NCBI GenBank assembly: GCA_020722685.1 | Contig: DYKH01000034.1 | Location: 2,829-34,042 of the forward strand | Length of the DNA: 31,214 nucleotides | Source: Caldithrix sp. | Lineage (GTDB): Bacteria; KSB1; UBA2214; DYKH01 | Reading direction: 5' to 3' | In this document: positions 1 to 6,190 of the stretch, one piece after another | Numbering within the stretch: position 1 is the first letter of the stretch | How the letters are laid out: each line of letters opens with the position of its first letter | Translations under genes and position numbers: made by a program | The notes under the pieces: model-generated | The model's input: the letters and a program-made list of their open reading frames with translations, nothing else | Told to the model about the DNA's origin: nothing | The model's database searches: none

Positions 1-230
1 ATTGCGGGCGGATGAAGCGCTAAAAAAACCAAATCCTGCTTAGCAGATTTCGCGTTATCATTCACCGATGACGTGATGGCCGGAAAGGATTCCTTGAGCC
101 GGCGCGATACTCCGTCGTCCATATCGCTCACCACGATTTGCGGCGGAACTTGCCCGGCCCTGTGAAAAGCACCCAATAAAATCCTCGTCACTCGTCCGCC
201 GCCAATAAAACCTATGGATTTATCTGTCAT
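1..230 (-). CDS. ProC-like NAD(P)-binding reductase, 3' part missing
   Basis: The first 76 residues of a protein that runs off the left edge. It opens with a Rossmann dinucleotide-binding fold (IGFIGGGRVTRILLG, residues 6-20), then a strand ending VVSDMDD where the adenosine ribose contact is expected, and a QDLVFLALHPPA stretch. This is the layout of the pyrroline-5-carboxylate reductase/F420-dependent NADP reductase superfamily. Whether it makes proline or reduces something else cannot be told from this half. The ATG at 230 has GGGAGA about 7 bases upstream, and only 14 bases separate it from the preceding stop codon, so it is the fourth gene of the arsR operon. That location argues for an accessory rather than a biosynthetic role, but this is inference. 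Confidence 0.75.
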   Translation of the reverse strand, partial: MTDKSIGFIGGGRVTRILLGAFHRAGQVPPQIVVSDMDDGVSRRLKESFPAITSSVNDNAKSAKQDLVFLALHPPA

Positions 231-244
231 GGTTCCATCTCCCA

Positions 245-484
245 TTATTGGGCCGCTTGGAGCAGCTTTTTTATCTCCTCAAGACGGAGTAACCGGCCCT
301 GGCTGACCACCTTGCCATTGATGCCAAGTCCGGGGGTACGCAAAATACCCGCGGCTATGAATTCATTAATGGTTGCCACTTTTACGAATTCTGCGCTGAT
401 TCTAAGCTCCGCTGCCGCCTTGCGAGCCAGTTCTTCTAAGCGCCTGCAATTGCTACAACCGGGGCCATAGATTTGAATTAACAT
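245..484 (-). CDS. Small thioredoxin-like redox protein
   Basis: A 79-residue thioredoxin-fold protein of the compact kind often annotated 'redox-active disulfide protein 2'. After a short first strand there is a CSNC active site (Cys10 and Cys13, in YGPGCSNC), then the RTPGLGINGK segment containing the cis-proline expected opposite the active site, and a final helix. There is no signal peptide, so it should act in the cytoplasm as a thiol-disulfide exchanger. It lies 22 bases after arsM and has a strong ribosome binding site (GGAGG, ATG at 484). Such proteins recur in arsenic gene clusters. A plausible job is re-reducing ArsM or supplying thiols for As(III) methylation, which is inferred from context only. 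Confidence 0.85.
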   Translation of the reverse strand: MLIQIYGPGCSNCRRLEELARKAAAELRISAEFVKVATINEFIAAGILRTPGLGINGKVVSQGRLLRLEEIKKLLQAAQ

Positions 485-506
485 GGTTATTCCTCCATAA
501 ATGTTA

Positions 507-1337
507 TCATGCCGGCTTGACGGCCATGATATTAAGACTCACCACGGAATTGCCGATGGCTCGTGCTTCGTCGAGTGAGATGGCCGAATCCTGAATCAGC
601 ACCTGGGCGGTCGGGTCATTGGCCATAGCTTCGACGGGGAAAAACGATTCGCCGAGGATTCGGACGTCCTTAAATCCTACGCCTTTGACGAGCTCGATAT
701 ACTTATCTTTCACGAGCGATCCTGACAAGCAGCCCACATACGCTTGGACGCTATCCATAATGGAAGCGGGCAACTCTCGCAGCAAAGCAGTGTCGGATAT
801 CATGAGCCGTCCGCCAGGCCGAAGGACGCGCAGCGCTTCGGCAAAGACTCTTGCCTTGTCGGTTGAAAGATTGATGACGCAATTGGAAATGATGACATCC
901 ACCGAGTTGTCTGCAGCCGGCAAATTCTCGATCTCTCCCAGTCGGAATTCCACGTTGCCATAGGGACCCTTGCTAAGATTCGACCTCGCCTTTTGCAACA
1001 TCTCCGGCGTCATATCCACGCCAATGACCTTGCCGCTCTTGCCGACTTTTTGCGCGGCTAAAAAACAATCAAACCCGGCACCGGAGCCCAAATCAAGAAC
1101 GGTTTCGCCTTCTTTCAAGGATGCAAAAGCCGTTGGATTGCCACAACCAAGGCCCAAATTGGCTCCCTCGGGGACGGCGCCCATCTCTTCTTCGCTATAG
1201 CCGATGCTCTTGCTAATGACCGTTGCCAGCGAGCCTCCGCCGCAGCACGATTTTACGGGTCCGCAGCAGGAGCCCTCCTCCGCGGCAATTCTGGCGTAGT
1301 TTTGTCGCACGCTCATTTTGGCATCTTCGTTCTCCAC
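507..1337 (-). CDS. arsM: Arsenite S-adenosylmethionine methyltransferase ArsM
   Basis: Methylates As(III) using S-adenosylmethionine. Numbering from the internal ATG at 1316, it has a cysteine-rich N-terminus (CCGP at 17-20 and CCGG at 24-27), the GLGCGNP motif with Cys58, the SAM-binding motif LDLGSGAGFD at 75-84, Cys146 in SNCVINLS and Cys196 in YVGCLSG. Cys58, Cys146 and Cys196 correspond to the three conserved arsenic-handling cysteines of the family. I prefer the GTG at 1337 (276 residues) because a purine-rich GAGAGGAAAG lies just upstream. The ATG at 1316 would give 269 residues but has only a distant ribosome binding site. The reading frame stays open back to 1472 without further support. 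It is the second gene of the arsR operon, so it should be induced by arsenite. Confidence 0.95.
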   Translation of the reverse strand: MENEDAKMSVRQNYARIAAEEGSCCGPVKSCCGGGSLATVISKSIGYSEEEMGAVPEGANLGLGCGNPTAFASLKEGETVLDLGSGAGFDCFLAAQKVGKSGKVIGVDMTPEMLQKARSNLSKGPYGNVEFRLGEIENLPAADNSVDVIISNCVINLSTDKARVFAEALRVLRPGGRLMISDTALLRELPASIMDSVQAYVGCLSGSLVKDKYIELVKGVGFKDVRILGESFFPVEAMANDPTAQVLIQDSAISLDEARAIGNSVVSLNIMAVKPA

Positions 1338-1420
1338 AATACTTTCCTCTCTTCCTTTCCGAGACAAACCTAATAGGCAAGAGTTACCTGGCGCTTCAGA
1401 ACGATCACTGCGACCACAGG

Positions 1421-1801
1421 CTAATGTTTTAATAACTTCATCGGGATCAAAGTACGCACAGAGACACAGCAACCGTTCTCGATGGATTGATTCAGCGCTT
1501 CGATATCGCTTCTTAGAACCGGCTCGTTTTTGAATAGGTCGCGCAATTCTTTGAATAATACCTTGGCTGTTGGATCATCCTTGTCGGCAAGGCTGTACAT
1601 CATCCAGCCACCCAAACGTCGATCTTGCAGAATGCCGGAATGCTTTAGATACGCTAAATGGCGAGAGACCTTGGTTTGGGTGAATCCCAACACCCGCTGG
1701 ATGTCGCAAACGCAAAGCCCTCCGGTTTCCAAAATGAGATTCAAGATTCGCAATCTCGCCTCATCGGATAAAGCTTTGAATAATTGAATGAGTCTGTTCA
1801 T
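1421..1801 (-). CDS. arsR: ArsR/SmtB-family arsenic-responsive repressor
   Basis: A 126-residue winged-helix repressor. It starts MNRLIQLFKALSDEARLRIL, the usual ArsR opening, followed by GLCVCDIQ (about residues 32-39). Its CVC pair matches the As(III)-binding ELCVCDL motif of the plasmid R773 type. Then come the recognition helix region TQTKVSRHLAYLKHSGIL and the wing RRLGGWMMYSL. A second Cys-Cys pair sits near the C-terminus (ENGCCVSV) and might add a thiolate. The ATG at 1801 has GGAG 7-8 bases upstream; an open extension to 1897 crosses the promoter and is not used. First gene of the operon arsR-arsM-thioredoxin-ProC-like. It most likely represses its own promoter through the palindromes at 1831-1857. 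Confidence 0.93.
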   Translation of the reverse strand: MNRLIQLFKALSDEARLRILNLILETGGLCVCDIQRVLGFTQTKVSRHLAYLKHSGILQDRRLGGWMMYSLADKDDPTAKVLFKELRDLFKNEPVLRSDIEALNQSIENGCCVSVRTLIPMKLLKH

Positions 1802-1830
1802 TGAATCTCCATTATTTGCTATCCAGTTTA

Positions 1831-1871
1831 TTCGGCTATGCGAATATAGTGATATTCTTCCTCCATGGCAA
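1831..1871 (-). promoter_or_regulatory. arsR operon promoter with overlapping palindromic operator
   Basis: Read on the minus strand, TTGCCA (1871-1866) and TATATT (1848-1843) form -35 and -10 hexamers with a 17-base spacer, about 40 bases before the arsR ATG. Two inverted repeats overlap it: TTCG-N6-CGAA at 1831-1844 and the perfect GAATAT-AGTG-ATATTC at 1842-1857. They share the CGAA bases and cover the -10 and the start site, where an ArsR dimer would block RNA polymerase. Confidence 0.7.
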
Positions 1872-1938
1872 GAATTATCTTCCCCCTGCTCGAACATTTT
1901 TTGTAGTCAGCGCAATCGACAAATGCAAAGCGGCACAG

Positions 1939-1977
1939 AAAACAAAAATGCCGCTGCTTCATCACAAACAGCGGCAT
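1939..1977 (-). terminator. Intrinsic terminator after the pfk gene
   Basis: A perfect 9-bp stem, ATGCCGCTG (1948-1956) with CAGCGGCAT (1969-1977), closes a 12-base loop. On the minus strand it is followed by TTTTTGTTTT. It lies about 110 bases past the phosphofructokinase stop codon and before the divergently read arsR promoter region, so it should stop transcription coming from the 6018-2086 gene row. Confidence 0.7.
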
Positions 1978-2085
1978 CCATTCACGTATCTGATAACTTT
2001 TGCAGCGGCTTGATCGCTTACCTAAGTGAGCGACTTTCCGTCGAAATTCCTGTGCTTGTTCCCCTCCCTTGTCAGGCTGCGATGC

Positions 2086-3399
2086 TCAGGTGTCGGACTT
2101 GGATATTTTGGCTAAGTATCCGAATTTGGCCAGAAACTCTTCCGGGCTCAGCTTAGCGGCCTTTGCCAGTTGCCGCACAAATTCTGGATCTTCCAGATCC
2201 CGTTTTTCCAAACGCACCATATAACTCCTAGCGATTTTGTAGGACTCTTTTTCAATATCTACAAAGCGAATGGCCGTCTTCTTAGTCCCCGGATCTATCA
2301 TTTCTTCGAAAGGCATTGGGTGCAGGAGGCCGTTTTCGACGCAAATCATCGCATTCCCCTGGTGCGCCGGTTCGTCGCTCAACAAATAACGAACGGCTTG
2401 ATAGCCGAGATCACGGGTGTATTCCTGGTCAAACGGAATGGGATCCGCGCAACGCAAAACGTAACCGATATTGATTTCCACCAACGGCACTTTATCGCCG
2501 CGCTCGGCAAACCGTTTTTCGATGATCTGCTTGATGATTTTGCCAAGCTCCACTTCGGCTAAGCGCAAATGGCCATAGTCGTCGTATTCGACTTCCACGC
2601 CGGGTATCTCCTTCAATTCTTCGGCGCTCAGCCGCTCGGCTACTCCTTCGGCGATAACCAAGACGCCGTGATTGTGCCCCATAGCCCGGCGCTTGAGAAT
2701 CGCTGCTTCAAAAATGTCACAGACGTGCGCCAGGGGAATTGTCCCTTCTTTGCCGAACTCCTCGGCAATGATGGCCAAGGTTGCACCAGCGGATTTGGCA
2801 ATTCCCAAGGCCAAGTGGCCAGCATGCCGGCCCATGGCTACCACCATGTACCAGCGGTCGGTCGTATGCGCATCCACCATCAGATTCTTCACCAACAGGG
2901 CGCCCAAGTCGCGGGCGGTTTGATAGCCGAAAGTCGGCAGATCCTTCGGTAAGGGCAAGTCGTTGTCAATGGTTTTCGGCACATGTGCAAACTTGATCGT
3001 GCCACCAGCGGCCCGGGCAATCTCGCTGGCGCCGTAGGCGGTATCGTCACCGCCCACGGTCACCATATATTTGATGCCCAATTGGCGCAGGGCTTTGACG
3101 GCATTCTCGACGCCATTCTGCGTTTTTACGGGATTGGTGCGGGAGGTGCGCAAGATGGATCCGCCCATGAAATGAATTCGCGAAACATCGGCAATATGCA
3201 GATCCCTGTAATGTTTGTTCTCAACAAGCTTATCGCCTTTGACCAACCATTTGTAGCCGTCATATATACCATAGACTGACATATTATGACGCCGCGCTTC
3301 GATGGTCACCGCGGCAATAACACCGTTCAGACCGGGAGCAGGACCTCCTCCTACTAAGATTCCCAAATTGCCTTTTGATTCTTCCATTCCTGTAGCCAT
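2086..3399 (-). CDS. 6-phosphofructokinase, pyrophosphate-dependent type by motif
   Basis: A 437-residue phosphofructokinase that phosphorylates fructose 6-phosphate in glycolysis. The sequence shows the N-terminal loop GILVGGGPAPGLNG (13-26), GGDDT (116-120), the catalytic PKTIDNDLP (141-149) and MGRHAG (189-194). In ATP-using enzymes the first of these loops reads GGDGS. The Asp at its fourth position together with Lys in PKTIDND is the classic signature of pyrophosphate-dependent enzymes, so PPi is the expected donor and the reaction would be reversible. Donor specificity is predicted, not shown. The ATG at 3399 has AAGGAG about 9 bases upstream. It follows prephenate dehydratase by 49 bases and is the last gene before the terminator at 1939-1977. 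Confidence 0.93.
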   Translation of the reverse strand: MATGMEESKGNLGILVGGGPAPGLNGVIAAVTIEARRHNMSVYGIYDGYKWLVKGDKLVENKHYRDLHIADVSRIHFMGGSILRTSRTNPVKTQNGVENAVKALRQLGIKYMVTVGGDDTAYGASEIARAAGGTIKFAHVPKTIDNDLPLPKDLPTFGYQTARDLGALLVKNLMVDAHTTDRWYMVVAMGRHAGHLALGIAKSAGATLAIIAEEFGKEGTIPLAHVCDIFEAAILKRRAMGHNHGVLVIAEGVAERLSAEELKEIPGVEVEYDDYGHLRLAEVELGKIIKQIIEKRFAERGDKVPLVEINIGYVLRCADPIPFDQEYTRDLGYQAVRYLLSDEPAHQGNAMICVENGLLHPMPFEEMIDPGTKKTAIRFVDIEKESYKIARSYMVRLEKRDLEDPEFVRQLAKAAKLSPEEFLAKFGYLAKISKSDT

Positions 3400-3448
3400 T
3401 ACTAGTAATCTCCTTGATTGCAGTTTGTCACTGAACAGTTTTTGGACA

Positions 3449-4312
3449 TTATTTCCCCTTGCCGTTGCCGGACTCGTACGATCCCAAAACCTTGAGAAAG
3501 CTGGTGATCTCTTCCAAGTGGCGGATGGCGTTGCGGCAATGTTCCTGCCGCATATTGCCTACAAAATCCAGGTAGAAAATATACGCCCAAGGTTTGCCGC
3601 GCAAGGGTCTTGACTCGATCTTGAGCAAATCGATGTCGCGCAAGGCAAAAACGCTCAAGCTTTTGAACAAAGCGCCCGGTATGTTTTTCATAGAAAACAC
3701 CACCGAGGTCTTGTTGGGCTCGCCCAATGGCTCTGCGTTCTTTGAAACGATGAGAAAGCGGGTAAAATTCTCCGGAATGTCTTCGATCTCTTCTTTCAGA
3801 ATTTGCATCCGGTAATCTTGCGCGGCTAACCTGCTGGCAATGGCAGCAGCATGCAGCATTTTTTTCTCATGGATCATTTGCACGCTGCCGGCCGTGTCAT
3901 AGCTGGCGACGGCTTCGACATCTTTCAGACTCGTCAAAAATCGCCGGCATTGTTCCAAAGCCTGCGGATGAGAATAGATGACGCGAATGTCTTCCAGCCG
4001 TACTCCCGGATTGGCAATGAGCTGCTGTTCGATGCGTAGGAACACTTCACCGACAATTGTAAGGCTATGCTCCAACAGCAAATCGTAATTACGATGAATG
4101 CTGCCGGTGAGGGAATTTTCTATGGGAATCATGCCGAAACTGGCGCCTTCGGCTTCAACCGTACCAAAGACGTCCTCAAATGTCCGGCATGGCAAAACGC
4201 TGACCCTATCACCAAAGAAGCGTTTTGCAGCAATTTCGCTAAAGGCGTAATGGGCCCCTTGGAAGGCGACCACCGCCTCCGCCGGATCTTTGTAACCAGC
4301 CAAATCTGCCAA
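3449..4312 (-). CDS. pheA: Prephenate dehydratase with ACT regulatory domain
   Basis: Converts prephenate to phenylpyruvate in phenylalanine synthesis. The catalytic part carries FQGAHYAFSE (18-27, for the usual FQG..GAYSE), IPIENSLTGSI (62-72), SHPQALEQC (114-122) and the NFTRF motif (182-186) with the catalytic Thr. An ACT domain follows (GALF at 213-216, ESRP at 233-236), which in this family binds phenylalanine for feedback inhibition. Length of 287 residues is normal, without the chorismate mutase domain found in E. coli PheA. No in-frame ATG exists at the 5' end. I use TTG at 4312, preceded by AAGGAAGAAG. An ATG 20 bases further upstream is in another frame, so either the gene starts at TTG or an indel has cut off the original start. 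Confidence 0.92.
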   Translation of the reverse strand: MADLAGYKDPAEAVVAFQGAHYAFSEIAAKRFFGDRVSVLPCRTFEDVFGTVEAEGASFGMIPIENSLTGSIHRNYDLLLEHSLTIVGEVFLRIEQQLIANPGVRLEDIRVIYSHPQALEQCRRFLTSLKDVEAVASYDTAGSVQMIHEKKMLHAAAIASRLAAQDYRMQILKEEIEDIPENFTRFLIVSKNAEPLGEPNKTSVVFSMKNIPGALFKSLSVFALRDIDLLKIESRPLRGKPWAYIFYLDFVGNMRQEHCRNAIRHLEEITSFLKVLGSYESGNGKGK

Positions 4313-4339
4313 GAGTAATCTTCTTCCTTCATAAAATGC

Positions 4340-4403
4340 AAAAATTCCGTCTCACGAGTCGATCAAGAATGTCCGTATCAGAAATGTCGTGACGAACGGA
4401 ATT
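4340..4403 (-). terminator. Intrinsic terminator between the membrane-protein gene and pheA
   Basis: An extended hairpin pairs AATTCCGT (4343-4350) with ACGGAATT (4396-4403) and, after a small asymmetric bulge, TCACGA (4352-4357) with TCGTGA (4387-4392). On the minus strand the stem runs straight into TTTTTGCATTTT. It lies 35 bases past the stop codon of the upstream gene and about 30 bases before the pheA start. It could simply end the upstream transcript, or act as a conditional terminator in the pheA leader if transcription enters from the right. Confidence 0.65.
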
Positions 4404-4438
4404 GGGCGACAGAAAGATAGAGATTATTTTGCAAAGAA

Positions 4439-5473
4439 TCAAGGAGAGAGATCGGTGAGTGGATCGCGGTTTGCCTTTCGTACGATCATGGAACGGGCCT
4501 GCCAAAAGGTTCGCAGAAAGATCAAAACGACGGAAGACATGGGCAAAATCAACAAAAGGCCACCGCTGCCCCCAATAATTGCACCCGATAGCAACAAGGC
4601 CAAGCCGGCGACGGCCGGGATCCTCGGCCTCGCAGCGTGCAGGCGCTCCCCCAAGAGAGCTTTGCGCAGCAGCCATATTGCCGACAGCGCAATGCTCAAA
4701 GCTGCAGCCTGAAAAGCGTTGCCGTTGAAAACGGCTGTCATGACTACCGGCGCAAAACCAATTAAACAGATTCCCCAATACGGAATCAACGATGCCATTG
4801 CCATTACCACAGCCAACGAAAAACCATTGGGTATTGACAGCAACCAAAGAGCGCCGCCCCATAGCAGTGCAGTCATCAAAGCCTGTAAGGTTTCCAAGCG
4901 GATATAGCGGCCGAACTTGCCAGCGCTTTCACTCGACCCTTGAGCAACAAAAACAAGATAAGCGTTGGGAATGAATCGGAGAAAACATTTTTTGGCCGCT
5001 GGCCGCAAGGCGAGAACTAGCAAAGCAATCAAAGTAGCAGGCACCAGCCGTTCCATGCTTGGCCACAGCGTGGACGCTAATCTACCCGCAGAGGAAACCA
5101 CCGAGAAGTGCGTCGCGCGGACAAATTCGATCCATTGTGCGGTATCCGAGAATAGGCCGCGTCCGAGAAATTGATTCCTTGCAGCAAGCAACTCCACTGT
5201 CGATTGGTTAGGCAAGACCTTCGAGAGTTCGCCTTCTACGGCCATCCAAACACCGGCCAAAAGAACGATGGGAACTGAACGCAAAAGAAAATGCTTTCGT
5301 CGAACAAGGCTGGCAAGCTGCCGACCGTAAGAACAGATGATGAAAACCCAGAAGGTGATCGCCGGCAAGGACGGGAAAAACGTAAGCGTGGAAGAAGCAT
5401 TTTGAAAGGACCGGAGCATGAGAACGAGCACGAGTAGGAGTAAGAGCAGTGTTGGGAGATATTTTATTCGCAT
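4439..5473 (-). CDS. AI-2E-family-like multi-pass membrane protein
   Basis: A 344-residue inner-membrane protein. Two or three hydrophobic segments occupy the first 85 residues, a more polar stretch follows (about 85-135), and then five or so further membrane segments. The MASLIPYWGICLIG segment matches the best-conserved motif of the AI-2E transporter family (usually A.I.PYFGP.IG). Length and topology also fit that family, whose members export small molecules or ions; the substrate here is unknown. The end is charged and not membranous. ATG at 5473 is used; a GTG three codons upstream (5482) is equally possible and neither has a good ribosome binding site. It begins 20 bases after the cyclic-nucleotide-binding-fold gene, so the two are probably cotranscribed. 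Confidence 0.65.
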   Translation of the reverse strand: MRIKYLPTLLLLLLVLVLMLRSFQNASSTLTFFPSLPAITFWVFIICSYGRQLASLVRRKHFLLRSVPIVLLAGVWMAVEGELSKVLPNQSTVELLAARNQFLGRGLFSDTAQWIEFVRATHFSVVSSAGRLASTLWPSMERLVPATLIALLVLALRPAAKKCFLRFIPNAYLVFVAQGSSESAGKFGRYIRLETLQALMTALLWGGALWLLSIPNGFSLAVVMAMASLIPYWGICLIGFAPVVMTAVFNGNAFQAAALSIALSAIWLLRKALLGERLHAARPRIPAVAGLALLLSGAIIGGSGGLLLILPMSSVVLIFLRTFWQARSMIVRKANRDPLTDLSP

Positions 5474-5493
5474 GAGAGCCACTTGCTCGCAGG

Positions 5494-6018
5494 TTAAACC
5501 ACAATGTTCGCGTTCGTCAGGCGATGGGTCAGCGAAAGGAACTCCGTTCGTGATTCTGCCCAGTCAGCATACAGCTCTTGGCCTACTGCGATGAGGATTT
5601 TCAACGCGGTTCCCGGTTGCTCTTCCATCAAGGACAAAAAATCATTGCGAAAAAGGATAAATACCGACGTAGCTTCCAGAGCCTGAGCAGAGGTGAAGGA
5701 TGGCGATTGCCCGAATAGAGCGGTGCTGCCAAAGCATTTTCCTGGCGACACATAATGCACCCGGTCTTGAATGCCCTCCCCCTTGGCTTTGAACAATCCC
5801 ACAGAGCCTTGAATGATAAAGTAGACAGCAGCCGCCGCACTGTTCTCACAATAAATCACTTCATTCGCCGCAAAGCTGCGACGATACAAACGTAGACCGA
5901 GCTGCTTTTTTTCCTTTTTCGAAAGCGTCGAGAATAAAGGTAGCGCATCCAACAGACCCTCGTCATCCCTGCAATGTGTGCGAAAAACTTGCTTCAGTTG
6001 CTGAAGTATCGGCAGCAT
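5494..6018 (-). CDS. Cyclic-nucleotide-binding-fold protein without DNA-binding domain
   Basis: A 174-residue protein made almost wholly of one cNMP-binding (CAP_ED) barrel, about residues 24-145. It starts with LPLFSTLSKKEKKQL, continues with VYFIIQGSVGLFK (65-77) and reaches the phosphate-binding cassette GKCFGSTALFGQSPSFTSAQA (93-113 region). The arginine that binds the cyclic phosphate in CRP and PKA (RTA or RSA) is replaced by Thr, so canonical cAMP binding is doubtful. There is no helix-turn-helix, so it is not a CRP-type regulator. The ATG at 6018 is preceded by GAGGG. The frame is open back to a TTG at 6123, which lacks support. It pairs with the AI-2E-like membrane protein and might sense a ligand for it (inference). 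Confidence 0.8.
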   Translation of the reverse strand: MLPILQQLKQVFRTHCRDDEGLLDALPLFSTLSKKEKKQLGLRLYRRSFAANEVIYCENSAAAAVYFIIQGSVGLFKAKGEGIQDRVHYVSPGKCFGSTALFGQSPSFTSAQALEATSVFILFRNDFLSLMEEQPGTALKILIAVGQELYADWAESRTEFLSLTHRLTNANIVV

Positions 6019-6155
6019 CACCCTCGGCCCATTTCTTTGTGAAATATTTTTTGTAATCCAAGCCAGAGCAATATAGCCATTCAACCCTTTACAATCAAGG
6101 CCTTTTCGGCCCAAGAAGTTCAAGGCTAACTCTTAGTTTTGCAAGTTCTTTTCTA

Positions 6156-6190
6156 TTGCATTTTTCGGCTTAATCTCTTATCTTTCGCCC
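6156..6190 (+). promoter_or_regulatory. Possible promoter for a leaderless envC-like transcript
   Basis: TTGCAT (6156-6161) and TATCTT (6179-6184) are separated by 17 bases. A start site about 7 bases beyond the -10 would fall on or next to the GTG at 6191, which has no Shine-Dalgarno sequence. Both hexamers are imperfect and the stretch is T-rich, so this is tentative. Confidence 0.3.

Noticed and set aside
4329..4862. A 177-codon minus-strand frame overlapping the AI-2E-like gene
   Set aside because: It lies in another frame of a clearly hydrophobic membrane-protein gene, has no family likeness and crosses the terminator at 4340-4403.
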